The notes: generated by a model from the letters alone, not told the origin. A stretch of 64,000 nt of DNA from Streptomyces tirandamycinicus (GCF_003097515.1 NZ_CP029188.1:558001-622000), one strand, 5' to 3'. Shown: positions 17,269 to 25,953, numbered from the stretch's first letter. Numbers and translations are program-made.

Positions 17269-17880
17269 ATGGCCGGATTCCGGAGTCTTGCGAGACAGGT
17301 GCGCGACCCGCGGTGCGATCCGGCGCTGCGGCGCTATTCACTGCGCAAGTGCCTGGAGCGGTTCGCCCCTTACGGGCACCGGGCGACCTGGGACCATCTG
17401 TGCACCAGGCACGGGATCGATCCCGACGACAGAGATCCCGATCCGGCGCGGCTGGTGGCCGCGCTCGCCGAACTGGAGGAGGCGCGGGCCGTGTGGCTCG
17501 CGTACGAAAGGGACTTCGCGGAGCGACGCAAGCGCGAGAAGCACGACGGCCTGCGGCGGCCGGGCTCCTTCGACGACTGGCACCGGCGCACCTGGGGCGG
17601 CAACGGCATCGCCCGGTGCGACGACCCCCGGGTGCACCCGACGGATCCGCTCGCCGACGTGCTGCGCCGGCTGATCACCGCGCTGGAGGCGGCGCCCTCG
17701 GCAGTCTGCCCGGTGTGCGCGGACCCCGGGATCGTCTGGCGGCAGGACCTGGACCAGGAGCCTTGGGTCGGCCCGGTGTGCTCGGGCTGCGGGATCGTGG
17801 TGCCGCAGCCCGTCCTCACCCGGGAGGCACTGTGGGCCGCGAAGCGGGCGCCCGTCGGGGCGCTGGCGTCGGTGGCCTGA
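17269..17880 (+). CDS. Hypothetical protein with C-terminal zinc ribbon
   Basis: 203 residues from ATG 17269. The N-terminal two thirds is charged and helical (RDPRCDPALRRYSLRKCLERFAPYGHRATWDHLCTRHGIDPDD). The C-terminus has CPVCADPG and CSGCG pairs (about residues 146-176), a four-cysteine zinc-ribbon arrangement. There is no signal peptide or membrane segment. GGAGG lies 10 bp before the start. I do not recognise a named family. Zinc or nucleic-acid binding is a guess from the cysteines. A strong hairpin follows at 18045-18070. Confidence 0.72.
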   Translation: MAGFRSLARQVRDPRCDPALRRYSLRKCLERFAPYGHRATWDHLCTRHGIDPDDRDPDPARLVAALAELEEARAVWLAYERDFAERRKREKHDGLRRPGSFDDWHRRTWGGNGIARCDDPRVHPTDPLADVLRRLITALEAAPSAVCPVCADPGIVWRQDLDQEPWVGPVCSGCGIVVPQPVLTREALWAAKRAPVGALASVA

Positions 17881-17944
17881 CGGAGGCGACGGGCGAGCCG
17901 GGAGCCGGCGAAGCGAGATCGCCCCGCGCGGTGGGAAGACTTCG

Positions 17945-18007
17945 GTGCGGGCCCGCCGTCGGTGCGGGCCCGCCGTGCGTGTGCGCCCCTTCCGTGCGGG
18001 CCCGCCG
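17945..18007. repeat. Three copies of GTGCGGGCCCGCCG
   Basis: Exact 14-bp copies at 17945-17958, 17962-17975 and 17994-18007. Each contains the GCGGGCCCGC palindrome. Confidence 0.8.
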
Positions 18008-18044
18008 AGCGTGCGCGTCCCTCCCGGGAAGTCCGGGCCGGGGA

Positions 18045-18070
18045 GCCCGGGCCGTGGGCACGGCCCGGGC
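18045..18070 (+). terminator. Hairpin after the zinc-ribbon gene
   Basis: A 10-bp stem GCCCGGGCCG / CGGCCCGGGC with a 6-nt loop, 55 bp before the DUF1275 start. Confidence 0.6.
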
Positions 18071-18124
18071 CCACGGTCGGCGCAATGGCCTTCGGCCGGG
18101 CCGGACGGGCGCAGACTCGGCGGG

Positions 18125-18838
18125 ATGCAGGCGAAACGCGTGACCTTCCTGACGTGGGCGATGATGGCGCTCACGGTGACGACGGGGATGGTCGAAGCGG
18201 TCAGCTTCCTCGCGCTGGGGCCGGTGTTCACCGCCGTCCAGACCGGGACCATGCTGCTGCTGTCGTTCGCACTGGTCGGAGTGGCCGGACTGGCCGTCGT
18301 ACCGTGTCTGGCCTCGGTGGCGGGGTTCACCGTGGGCGCCGCGCTCTCCGCGCGGTTCGAGTCGCGGTCCCGGCTGAAGGGCCACCGGTGGTTCCGGGAG
18401 GCGCTGATCGCGGAGAGCCTGGTGCTGGCCGTCGCCGCCTCGGTGGCCTGGGGTATCGAGCGGCCCGGTGAACCGCTCACGGCACACCACTACACGGCGG
18501 CCGGGCTGGTGGCGCTGGCCATGGGGATCAGGAACGTCTCCACGCTCCGGGCGGGAGTGCGGGGCATGCCGGTGACGGTCACCACGCGGGCTCTGGCGGC
18601 GCTCATCGGCGGGTCCCCGCTGGCGGTGGACACGCGCCTGGCGCCCGGCGCGGGCGACCAGGTACGGCGGGCCGTGTCGGTGCTGGCCATGTTCGCCGGC
18701 GGCCTGCTCGGTGCGTGGCTGCTGCACGACGGCCGGATCGGCGCGGGCGCGGTGCTGCTGTGCACCGCGGTCCTCGGGGTGGCCGTCGCACTGGCCTTCA
18801 CCCTGGTGCCGCGGGAGAGGACGTCCGAGGCCGACTGA
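18125..18838 (+). CDS. DUF1275 (YoaK) membrane protein
   Basis: 237 residues from ATG 18125 with six hydrophobic segments. The DUF1275 pattern is visible: TTGMVEAVSFLALGPVFTAVQTGTMLLL in the first helices, and AMGIRNVSTLRAGVRGMPVTVTTRALAAL in the middle, with the conserved R-N and T-T positions. It is an integral inner-membrane protein of unknown function, sometimes described as transporter-like. It is a single gene between the zinc-ribbon gene and maoC. No operator was seen in front of it. Confidence 0.85.
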   Translation: MQAKRVTFLTWAMMALTVTTGMVEAVSFLALGPVFTAVQTGTMLLLSFALVGVAGLAVVPCLASVAGFTVGAALSARFESRSRLKGHRWFREALIAESLVLAVAASVAWGIERPGEPLTAHHYTAAGLVALAMGIRNVSTLRAGVRGMPVTVTTRALAALIGGSPLAVDTRLAPGAGDQVRRAVSVLAMFAGGLLGAWLLHDGRIGAGAVLLCTAVLGVAVALAFTLVPRERTSEAD

Positions 18839-18904
18839 CGGCACGTCACGGGCCGTCGGGGCGGACGGGTTCCGCCGCCGGGCCGAGAAACCTTCGGGCC
18901 CCCG

Positions 18905-18947
18905 TTGACAGTGGCCGCCGACCCGGCCAGACTAAGCAGTCGCTTAG
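18905..18947 (+). promoter_or_regulatory. maoC promoter with TetR operator CTAAGC-N4-GCTTAG
   Basis: TTGACA at 18905-18910 and CAGACT at 18928-18933 (17-bp spacer) form a likely promoter. A perfect 6-4-6 palindrome at 18932-18947 overlaps its -10. The same palindrome with one mismatch lies before the TetR gene at 20266-20281. Confidence 0.72.
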
Positions 18948-18988
18948 ACATCTGCGGAGACCGGGTGAGAAGGGCAGGGACAGGAAAC

Positions 18989-19450
18989 ATGGCCGAGCCG
19001 AGGATCTTCACGTCCGCCGAGGAGCTGACCGCCGGGGTCGGCGAGGAGCTGGGGCCCAGCGACTGGCTGGAGGTCGACCAGAAGCGGATCGACCTCTTCG
19101 CGGAGGCCACGGGCGACCACCAGTGGATCCATGTGGACCCCGAGCGCGCGGCCGCCGGGCCGTTCGGGACGACCGTCGCGCACGGCTATCTGACGCTCTC
19201 GCTGCTTCCGGCCCTCGTCCCGCAGATCATGCGGGTCGAGGGCATGAAGATGGGCATCAACTACGGCACCAACAAGGTCCGCTTCCCCGCCCCCGTCCCG
19301 GTGGGCTCACGGCTGCGGGCCACGGCGGTCCTCAGGAGCGTCGAGCAGATCGGCGGCGGTGTGCAGGTGACGGCGGCGGTCACCGTGGAGCGCGAGGGCG
19401 GCGAGAAGCCGGTGTGCGTCGCCGAGTCGGTGTCCCGCTACTTCTTCTGA
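18989..19450 (+). CDS. MaoC-like (R)-specific enoyl-CoA hydratase
   Basis: 153 residues starting at ATG 18989. The single hot-dog domain has the hydratase-2 motif FAEATGDHQWIHVDPERAAAGPFGTTVAHG, with the Asp and His of the catalytic dyad. It hydrates trans-2-enoyl-CoA in the cytosol, as in alternative fatty-acid or branched-chain degradation. The promoter carries a palindromic operator matching that of the convergent TetR gene, so that regulator probably represses it. Monocistronic; the stop is 133 bp before the TetR stop. Confidence 0.9.
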   Translation: MAEPRIFTSAEELTAGVGEELGPSDWLEVDQKRIDLFAEATGDHQWIHVDPERAAAGPFGTTVAHGYLTLSLLPALVPQIMRVEGMKMGINYGTNKVRFPAPVPVGSRLRATAVLRSVEQIGGGVQVTAAVTVEREGGEKPVCVAESVSRYFF

Positions 19451-19583
19451 ACCGCCGAGCGGGCCCGCTGCCCCGAGGGCGCGAGCGCACCCCCGCGGCG
19501 CCCGGATGGGAGGGCTGCCGCTTCCGCGCAGCCGCCGCCCCGGGTCGGCGGCCGGGCACGGCCGCCCCGCCTCGCGCGCACCG

Positions 19584-20207
19584 CTACTTCCCCGCGGACA
19601 CCATGCGCAGGACGAGGTCGGCGTACAGCTCGCCGACCTCCTCCGGCGTCCTGCGCCCCTGGACGTTGAACCAGCGCGCCACGTCGATGCAGAGCGAGAG
19701 CACCGCCACCGTGGTGCCGGGTACGTCGGGGACGTCGAACTCGCCCGACTCCACGCCGTCGCGCAGGATCTCGCGCACCACGGCGTCGCTGCGCCGGCGC
19801 AGCGCCATGATCTCGGCCCGGTGCTCCTCGGACAGGGCGTCGAGCTCGTACTGCACCACGCGTGCGGTGTCATGCCGGCCGGCGTGCCAGCGGACGAAGG
19901 AGCGCACCGCCTCGGCGAGTCGCTCGCCCGGCGTTCCACCGCGTCCCGACGCGGCCGACAGCACCTCGAGCGCCTTGTCGTGCCCGATCCGGCTGATCCG
20001 GTGGAGCAGCTCCTCCTTGGTCTTGTAGTGGATGTACAGGGCGGCCGGGCTCATGCCCGCCCGGCCTGCGATGTCCCGGGTCGTCGTCGCGTGGTAGCCC
20101 CGCTCCGCGAAGGCCTCGACGGCGGCGACGAGGAGCTTGCGGGCGGCGTCGGGCGCGACCTCGCCCCACGGCGCGTCCTCGGCCGTCGTGTCCTGCGCCG
20201 CAGTCAT
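19584..20207 (-). CDS. TetR regulator, likely repressor of maoC and itself
   Basis: 207 residues from ATG 20207. The helix-turn-helix (LLVAAVEAFAERGYHATTTRDIAGRAGMSPAALYIHYKTKEELLHRI, about 25-70) is typical. The C-terminal domain holds ARVVQYELDALSEEHRAEI, seen in TetR proteins of fatty-acid and CoA-ester metabolism. A 6-4-6 palindrome 59 bp upstream (20266-20281) matches the palindrome on the maoC promoter, which supports autoregulation and control of maoC. Confidence 0.9.
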   Translation of the reverse strand: MTAAQDTTAEDAPWGEVAPDAARKLLVAAVEAFAERGYHATTTRDIAGRAGMSPAALYIHYKTKEELLHRISRIGHDKALEVLSAASGRGGTPGERLAEAVRSFVRWHAGRHDTARVVQYELDALSEEHRAEIMALRRRSDAVVREILRDGVESGEFDVPDVPGTTVAVLSLCIDVARWFNVQGRRTPEEVGELYADLVLRMVSAGK

Positions 20208-20265
20208 GGCTCACCCCTTCTGCCCGCCGTCCCTGTGAGTGCGGGACGAACACCATACCCCGAAC

Positions 20266-20281
20266 CTGAGCAAGCGCTTAG
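20266..20281. promoter_or_regulatory. TetR operator CTGAGC-N4-GCTTAG
   Basis: Same 6-4-6 layout as the maoC site at 18932-18947, with one mismatch in one arm. Lies upstream of the TetR gene on the minus strand. Confidence 0.68.
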
Positions 20282-20421
20282 GGAGCGGGCGCCGCATCTG
20301 CGGCGAGGCGGCCGGGAGCGATGCGGGCACGGCAGAGCCGTACGGCACGGCGGACGGGCCGGGCCGGTCACCCCGTACCCGGTCCGGCTGCGCCCCGGTG
20401 CCCGGCCCCGACCCCGCCTTG

Positions 20422-20436
20422 ACTAACACTGCTAGT
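20422..20436. promoter_or_regulatory. TetR operator ACTAACACTGCTAGT
   Basis: 6-3-6 palindrome overlapping a -35-like TTGACT (20419-20424), 31 bp before the TetR start. Read on the other strand it is ACTAGC-AGT-GTTAGT, which equals the site at 25996-26010 apart from the 3-bp spacer. Confidence 0.72.
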
Positions 20437-20466
20437 TTCCGATCGGCAGGGCCTACCATGTGCCGC

Positions 20467-21153
20467 ATGGCCCGACCGCGCAAGCCGCTCCTGAGCAGAG
20501 AACGCATCGTCGGGGCGGCGAGCGCGCTGGTCGACGCCGAGGGTCTGGACGCCGTCTCCACCCGGCGCCTGGCCGCACAGCTCGGCGTGAGCGGCCCCTC
20601 GCTCTACAACCACTTCCGGAACAAGGACGAGATCCTGGACGCCGTGGCCGACGCCGTCAGCGCCAAGGTCGATCTGTCGATGTTCGACGAGTCCGACCCA
20701 CGCGACTGGCGCACCGCGCTGCACGACTGGGCCGTCTCCTACCGGGCGGCCCTGACCGAACACCCCAACATCGTCCCGGTCCTGGCCCGCGGGCCCGGCC
20801 GCCGCCCGGCCGGGCTGAGGGTCGCCGACGCGGTCTTCGGCGCGATGGTCCGCGCGGGCTGGCCGCCCGCCCAGGCCACCCGCATCGGCGCCCTGATGCG
20901 CTACTTCATCACCGGCTCCGCCCTCGGCTCGTTCGCCCGCGGCTTCGTCGACGACGAGACCGCCTACGACCCCGGCGACTACCCCCACCTGGGGCAGGCC
21001 CATCTCCTCGCCGACCGCCAGGAGGAGATCGACGAGGGGGCGTTCGAGACGGGGCTGCGGGCCCTGCTGGACGGCCTGACGGCGCAGTACCCAACGGCGG
21101 CAACGGCGGCAAGGGCGGGCGGGGCGGGACGGAGCCGGGCGGACGGCCCGTAG
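20467..21153 (+). CDS. TetR regulator, likely controls the aldehyde/alcohol dehydrogenase operon
   Basis: 228 residues from ATG 20467; an in-frame ATG at 20458 would add three residues. The helix-turn-helix is IVGAASALVDAEGLDAVSTRRLAAQLGVSGPSLYNHFRNKDEILDAV (about 13-58), of the TetR/AcrR group with a TetR_C-type ligand domain. The C-terminus is Ala/Gly-rich. The operator on its own promoter is nearly identical to a site before the aldehyde dehydrogenase gene, so these genes probably form one regulon even though they are 5 kb apart. It is divergent from the other TetR. Confidence 0.9.
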   Translation: MARPRKPLLSRERIVGAASALVDAEGLDAVSTRRLAAQLGVSGPSLYNHFRNKDEILDAVADAVSAKVDLSMFDESDPRDWRTALHDWAVSYRAALTEHPNIVPVLARGPGRRPAGLRVADAVFGAMVRAGWPPAQATRIGALMRYFITGSALGSFARGFVDDETAYDPGDYPHLGQAHLLADRQEEIDEGAFETGLRALLDGLTAQYPTAATAARAGGAGRSRADGP

Positions 21154-21156
21154 CAC

Positions 21157-21261
21157 CGGCCCGCCGGTCCGTTCGTCCGCATGGCCGCCCGTCTGCCCAC
21201 CGCCCCGCCTGCCCGCCGGCCCGTGCGTCCTCCGACGCCCCGGCCCGCCGGTCCGTTCGTC
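21157..21261. repeat. 21-bp direct repeat in a convergent intergenic region
   Basis: Positions 21157-21177 are repeated exactly at 21241-21261, between the TetR gene and the MHS transporter gene. Confidence 0.8.
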
Positions 21262-21275
21262 ACGGGCCGGCGGGC
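21243..21275. terminator. Two-way hairpin between TetR and MHS genes
   Basis: GCCCGCCGG (21243-21251) pairs with CCGGCGGGC (21267-21275), leaving a 15-nt loop. It serves two convergent genes. Confidence 0.55.
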
Positions 21276-21300
21276 GGACGGGACCGGGGCCGGCGTCGCC

Positions 21301-22635
21301 TCACTCCCGGGCGGCCGCCCGCTTCGCGAGCACCCTGATCGAGCCGAGAGCGACGGCGGCCAGCACGGTGATGTAGGCGGAGACGGCCATCGACGTGCCC
21401 GTCGCCTCCAGCAGCAGCACCATGATGAACGGCGCCAGGCCGCCGCCGAACACGGCCGCGATCTGGTAGCCGAGCGAGGCGCCGGTGTAGCGCATCTCGG
21501 GGGTGAACAGCTCGGCGAACAGGGCGGCCTGCGGCCCGTACATGATGCTGAGGAAACAGCTGGTGACGAAGGTGCCGACGGCCAGCCAGAGCAGCGACGC
21601 GGTGTCGATCAGCAGGAACAGCGGGAACGCCCACGCCAGCAGGCCGACCGCGCCCGCCGCGTAGATGCGCAGCCGGCCGACGCGATCGGAGAGGGCCGCG
21701 GCGGCCGGTATCAGCGCGAGCTGGGTGAGGCTGACGCACAGGGAGACGGTGAGCACCGCCTCGCGCTCCATGCCGAGTTCGCGGGTCGAGTAGTCCAGCA
21801 CACCGGTGATGATGATGTAGAACGTCGCGGTGTTGACGGCGAAGGAGCCACCCGCCAGGAAGACCGTGCCGAGGTGCCGTCGCAGGATGGTCCGCAGCGG
21901 CGAGCGGGGCTCGCTCTTCTCCTTCTCGGCCAGGGCCCGTTCGGCCTCCCGGAACTCGGGGGTCTCCTCGACCCGTGCGTGGATGTACCAGGCGAGGCCG
22001 AGCACCAGGAAGCCGACGAGGAACGGCACCCGCCAGCCCCAGGACGCGAACGCGGCGTCGTCGGTGAGGGCGCCCGCCGCGAGGAACACGGTGTTGGCGG
22101 TCACCACGCCGATGGGTACGCCGAGTTGCACGAGGCTGCCGTACAGCCCGCGTTTGCCCTCCGGTGCGTACTCGGTGGCCATGAGCATCGCGCCGCCCCA
22201 CTGGGCGCCGACCGCCAGGCCCTGCATCACCCGCAGCAGTACGAGGAGCAGGGGTGCGGCGATGCCGATGGACTCGTACGTCGGCAGCAGGCCGATGCCG
22301 GTGGTGGCGAGGCCCATGAGGGTGAGGGCGAGGACGAGCATCGGCTTGCGGCCGTGCTTGTCGCCGAACTGTCCGGCGATGATCCCGCCGACGGGGCGTG
22401 CGAGGAAGCCGACGGCGAAGGTCGCGAAGGCGGCGAGCACGCCGGCCGAGGCGCTGCCCGCCGGGAAGTAGAGGTCGCCGAGCACCAGTGCGGCCGCGAT
22501 GCCGAAGACGAAGTAGTCGTACCACTCGACTGCCGAGGCGAGGGCGGCGGCGCCGGCCACGCGTCGGCGGTGCCGGTCGGTGGGAGCGGTCAGCTGGGGG
22601 TCGCCGGCGAGCGGGGAAGGGGGTGCCGTGTCCAT
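21301..22635 (-). CDS. MHS-family MFS transporter
   Basis: 444 residues from ATG 22635 with 12 membrane helices. The metabolite:H+ symporter signature is present: VEWYDYFVFGIAAALVLG in helix 1, GGIIAGQFGDKHGRKPML after helix 2, and RVMQGLAVGAQWGGAMLMATEYAP in the middle. MHS proteins import organic acids such as shikimate, alpha-ketoglutarate or aromatic acids with protons. An operator-like site before the gene (22682-22695) matches 12 of 14 bases of the palindrome of the kinase/ACAD operon, so import of that pathway's acid is possible. Confidence 0.88.
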   Translation of the reverse strand: MDTAPPSPLAGDPQLTAPTDRHRRRVAGAAALASAVEWYDYFVFGIAAALVLGDLYFPAGSASAGVLAAFATFAVGFLARPVGGIIAGQFGDKHGRKPMLVLALTLMGLATTGIGLLPTYESIGIAAPLLLVLLRVMQGLAVGAQWGGAMLMATEYAPEGKRGLYGSLVQLGVPIGVVTANTVFLAAGALTDDAAFASWGWRVPFLVGFLVLGLAWYIHARVEETPEFREAERALAEKEKSEPRSPLRTILRRHLGTVFLAGGSFAVNTATFYIIITGVLDYSTRELGMEREAVLTVSLCVSLTQLALIPAAAALSDRVGRLRIYAAGAVGLLAWAFPLFLLIDTASLLWLAVGTFVTSCFLSIMYGPQAALFAELFTPEMRYTGASLGYQIAAVFGGGLAPFIMVLLLEATGTSMAVSAYITVLAAVALGSIRVLAKRAAARE

Positions 22636-22681
22636 GCGTGCACACTCCGGTGGGTGCGGGGGACGAAGGTGCGGGGACCGT

Positions 22682-22695
22682 ACCGACCGGATGGT
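22682..22695. promoter_or_regulatory. Candidate TetR site before the MHS transporter
   Basis: Read on the minus strand it is ACCATCCGGTCGGT, 12 of 14 identical to the 9407-9420 palindrome. It is 47 bp upstream of the transporter start. Confidence 0.45.
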
Positions 22696-22778
22696 ATGGA
22701 GGTCAACGGGTCGCGCGACAGTACTTTTCGCTCGATCATTACCCGTCAGTAGCGCGCAGGGCGTGCCAGGGTGGGCCC

Positions 22779-23360
22779 GTGGAATTCACGCACCCTCCCG
22801 CCGGCGCGGCCTGGCTCCACCAGGACTCACGGCAGGGCTTCGAAGTGGCGTTCTTCCGGGTCACGGACGACGGCCTGCGGATCGACGGCCACGCGGCGGT
22901 GGCGGAGGACGGCGACGCCTTCGCCGTCGAGTACGAGATCGAACTGGATCCCGACTGGCGCACCCGGACGGCACGGGTCCGCGGCCGCTCGCCGTCGGGC
23001 AGCCGCACGGTGGTCCTGGAGACGGACGGCTCGGGCCACTGGGCGGTCGACGGGAAGCGGGCGCCGTACCTGGAAGGCTGCCTCGACGTCGATCTGGAGG
23101 CGTCGGCCCTGACCAACGCCCTGCCCGTGCGCAGGTTGTCCCTGCCGCAGGGCGCCCGGGCGTCCGCGCCGGCCGCATGGGTGCGCGCCCGCGACCTCAC
23201 CGTGGAGCGGCTGGAGCAGACCTACACCCGCTCCACCGACCGGGGCACGCACACCTGCCACGACTACGCGGCCCCGGCCTACGGGTTCTCGTCCCGCATC
23301 GTCAGCGACGAGTCCGGGCTGCCGCTGGAGTACCCCGGGATCGCCGTCCGCGCGCTGTGA
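22779..23360 (+). CDS. Putative glycolipid-binding-domain protein
   Basis: 193 residues from GTG 22779. The sequence alternates Trp and charged residues in beta strands: AAWLHQDSRQGFEVAFFRV, DPDWRTRTARVRG, GHWAVDGKRAPYLEGCLDVDL, and the ending CHDYAAPAYGFSSRIVSDESGLPLEYPGIAVRAL. This fits the actinobacterial glycolipid-binding family (PF06475). There is no signal peptide. The biochemical role is poorly known. The final codons and stop are duplicated just downstream as part of an exact 35-bp repeat. Confidence 0.8.
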   Translation: MEFTHPPAGAAWLHQDSRQGFEVAFFRVTDDGLRIDGHAAVAEDGDAFAVEYEIELDPDWRTRTARVRGRSPSGSRTVVLETDGSGHWAVDGKRAPYLEGCLDVDLEASALTNALPVRRLSLPQGARASAPAAWVRARDLTVERLEQTYTRSTDRGTHTCHDYAAPAYGFSSRIVSDESGLPLEYPGIAVRAL

Positions 23361-23421
23361 CGGCCGCCCCGTGCACCGGCTGCCGCGTCCGCGCGCTGTG
23401 ACGGCCGCCCCGTGCACCGGC
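23346..23421. repeat. Exact 35-bp tandem repeat covering a gene end
   Basis: Positions 23346-23380 recur at 23387-23421, a 41-bp period. The first copy includes the last codons and TGA of the glycolipid-binding gene. Confidence 0.9.
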
Positions 23422-23461
23422 CGCCCGTCCGATCGTGCCGACGGCAGTCCCCGGGCCGGGG

Positions 23462-24544
23462 CTAAGGGAAGACGACGAGCGCCCTGCCGCCCTTGCCCGC
23501 GACCATGTTCTCGAAGGCGGCCGGGATGCCGTCGAGGCCGATCCGCTCGGTGACGAGCGCACTCAGGTCGAGCCGGCCGGCCCGGATGTGCTCCGCGAGC
23601 ACCGGGAGGTCCCGGGCCGGGTCGGAGTTGCCGTAGACGCAGCCCGAGAGGGTACGGCCCCAGTGGAAGAGCTCCAGAGCGTGGAAGGTGACCTGCTGGT
23701 CCTTGCCGCCGATGCCGACCACCGTCGTCCGCCCGCCGCGCCGCGTCGAGTCCCAGGCGGCACGGATCGTCACCGCGCGGCCCACGCACTCCACGGCCAC
23801 GTCCGCGCCCAGGCCGCCGGTCAGGGCGCGGACCTCGCGGGCGGTGGCGTCGGAGGCGACGACGAAGTCGGTGGCGCCTGCGGCGCGGGCGAGGCCTTCC
23901 TTCCCGGGCGACACGTCCACGGCGATGATCCTCGACGCGCCCGCGATCCGGGCCGCCTGGAGGGTGGCGAGTCCGACACCGCCGACGCCCAGGACGACGA
24001 CGGTCTCCCCCTCACGGACCCGGGCCGAATGGTGGACCGCGCCGTAGCCGGTGAGGACCGCGCACCCGAGCAGGGCGGCCTCGGCCGGCGGCACCCCCTC
24101 CGGGAGCGGCAGCACGCAGTTCGCCGCGACCACGGTCTCCTCGGCGAAGGCGGCGACGTTCAGCCCCGGGTGGAGTTGGGTGCCGTCCTCGGTGACGGCG
24201 TGGACGGCGCCGGCGCCCTTGAGCGCGCCGGCGCACAGCCACACCTCGCCGAGGGAGCAGTGGTGGCAGTGCCCGCAGGACGGGGCCCAGTTGAGCACCA
24301 CCCCGTCACCGGGGGCGACATGGGTGACGCCCTCGCCGACGGACACCACGGTGCCCGCGCCCTCGTGGCCGAGGACGGCGGGGACCGGCACCTGCATGGT
24401 GCCGTTGGAGAGCGACAGATCGGAGTGGCAGACCCCGGCGGCGGTCAGGCGCACCCGCACCCGGCCGGGACCGGGCTCGGGGAGTTCGATGCGGGTGATC
24501 TCCAGAGGGGAGCCGACGGCGGGCAGGACTGCGGCGCGGACCAC
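23462..24544 (-). CDS. Zinc-dependent alcohol dehydrogenase (MDR family)
   Basis: 360 residues from GTG 24544. Catalytic zinc ligands C39 (GVCHSD) and H60/E61 (GHEGAG) are present, as is the structural zinc set C90, C93, C96 and C104 (CGHCHHCSLGEVWLC). The NAD-binding motif GVGGVGLATLQAARIAGA follows. It oxidises an alcohol to an aldehyde with NAD. The aldehyde dehydrogenase gene lies 17 bp upstream in the same operon, so the two would carry out alcohol to acid conversion in sequence. The sequence is nearest the class I/III and NDMA-type enzymes; the substrate is unknown. Confidence 0.9.
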   Translation of the reverse strand: MVRAAVLPAVGSPLEITRIELPEPGPGRVRVRLTAAGVCHSDLSLSNGTMQVPVPAVLGHEGAGTVVSVGEGVTHVAPGDGVVLNWAPSCGHCHHCSLGEVWLCAGALKGAGAVHAVTEDGTQLHPGLNVAAFAEETVVAANCVLPLPEGVPPAEAALLGCAVLTGYGAVHHSARVREGETVVVLGVGGVGLATLQAARIAGASRIIAVDVSPGKEGLARAAGATDFVVASDATAREVRALTGGLGADVAVECVGRAVTIRAAWDSTRRGGRTTVVGIGGKDQQVTFHALELFHWGRTLSGCVYGNSDPARDLPVLAEHIRAGRLDLSALVTERIGLDGIPAAFENMVAGKGGRALVVFP

Positions 24545-24561
24545 GGTGGTTGTCTCCCGGT

Positions 24562-25953
24562 TCAGAACTGGAGGGACTTGGTGTGCAGATACTCGGCGAG
24601 GCCGTGGGTACCGAGTTCGCGGCCCACGCCCGACTGCTTGTACCCGCCGAAGGGGGCCAGCGGGTTGAAGCGACCGCCGTTGATGTCGACCTGCCCGGTG
24701 TCCATCCGGCGCGCGAAGGCGACGGCCTCGTCCCGCTCGCCCCACACGGCGCCCGCGAGGCCGTAGACCGTGCCGTTGGCGATCCGCAGGGCGTCGTCCT
24801 CGTCCTCGTACCTCATGAGCGAGACGACCGGCCCGAAGATCTCCTCCTGGGCGATGGTCATGTCCGGGGTGACGTCGGCGAAGACCGTCGGCGAGACGTA
24901 GTAGCCCGTCTCCCGCGGGGCCTCGGGACCGCCGGCGACGAGCCGGGCGCCCTCGGCCACGCCCTGCTCGATGTAGCCGCGGACCCGATCCCGCTGCCGG
25001 GCGCTGACGAGCGGGCCGAGGCGGTCGCCGGGGACGTACTTGGCGGCGGCCTCGGCGGCCAGCGCCACGGCCTCCTCGTACCGGTCCCGGTGCACCAGCA
25101 TCCGGGTCCAGGCGCTGCACGTCTGGCCCGAGTTGGACATGACGTTGGCGATGCCGGCGTTCACCGCGCGGGGGAGGTCGGCCCCGGGGAGGATCACGTT
25201 GGCGGACTTGCCGCCGAGTTCCAGGGCGACCCGCTTGACCGCCCCGCCGGCGGTGGCGCCGATACGGCGGCCGACGGCGGTGGAGCCGGTGAAGGAGACC
25301 AGATCCACGCCGGGGTGCTCGGCGAGGGCCTGACCGGCGACCGGGCCGAGACCGGTGACGAGGTTGAACACCCCGCCCGGGAGCCCCGACTCGTGGACGG
25401 CCTCGGCGAACAGCCGGGCGGTGAGCGGAGTGTCCTCCGCGGGTTTGAGCACCACCGTGCAGCCGGCGGCGAGGGCGGGGGCGACCTTGGCCACGATCTG
25501 GTGGAGCGGGTAGTTCCACGGGGTGATCGCGCCGACGACGCCCACCGGCTCGTGCAGCACGGTGGAGTTGCCGACCGTCTCCTCGAAGGCGTACGAGGCG
25601 GCCAGCTCCGCGTACGAACCGGCGACCAGGACCGGCAGACCGGCGTGGACGGCCTCGGCGAGCCTGGGCGGTGCACCGAGTTCGGCGGTGACGGTCGCGG
25701 CGACCTCGTCCTTGCGGGCCGCGAGCACATCGCGGAGCGCGGCGATGCGCGCGGCGCGGTCCGCGGGCGCGGTGGCGGCCCAGCCGGGGAAGGCGTCCCG
25801 GGCCGCGACCACCGCCGCGTCGACGTCCTCCGGGGACCCGGCCGGCACATGGGCGATGACCTGCTCGTCCGCGGGGTCGACCACCGCGATGGTGCCGGCG
25901 CCGAGGGCGGGACGCCACACGCCGCCGATGTACATCCCGTCGTGGGCCTTCAA
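24562..25953 (-). CDS. Aldehyde dehydrogenase (NAD+)
   Basis: 463 residues from TTG 25953, chosen because GAAGGAG lies 6 bp upstream; ATG 25935 is an alternative. Active-site residues of the ALDH superfamily are intact: N147 (TPWNYP), E245 (ALELGGKS) and C279 (NSGQTCSAW). It oxidises an aldehyde to its acid in the cytosol. It is first in the operon with the alcohol dehydrogenase. A palindrome (25996-26010) shared with the TetR at 20467 sits 43 bp upstream of the start. Confidence 0.9.
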   Translation of the reverse strand: MKAHDGMYIGGVWRPALGAGTIAVVDPADEQVIAHVPAGSPEDVDAAVVAARDAFPGWAATAPADRAARIAALRDVLAARKDEVAATVTAELGAPPRLAEAVHAGLPVLVAGSYAELAASYAFEETVGNSTVLHEPVGVVGAITPWNYPLHQIVAKVAPALAAGCTVVLKPAEDTPLTARLFAEAVHESGLPGGVFNLVTGLGPVAGQALAEHPGVDLVSFTGSTAVGRRIGATAGGAVKRVALELGGKSANVILPGADLPRAVNAGIANVMSNSGQTCSAWTRMLVHRDRYEEAVALAAEAAAKYVPGDRLGPLVSARQRDRVRGYIEQGVAEGARLVAGGPEAPRETGYYVSPTVFADVTPDMTIAQEEIFGPVVSLMRYEDEDDALRIANGTVYGLAGAVWGERDEAVAFARRMDTGQVDINGGRFNPLAPFGGYKQSGVGRELGTHGLAEYLHTKSLQF

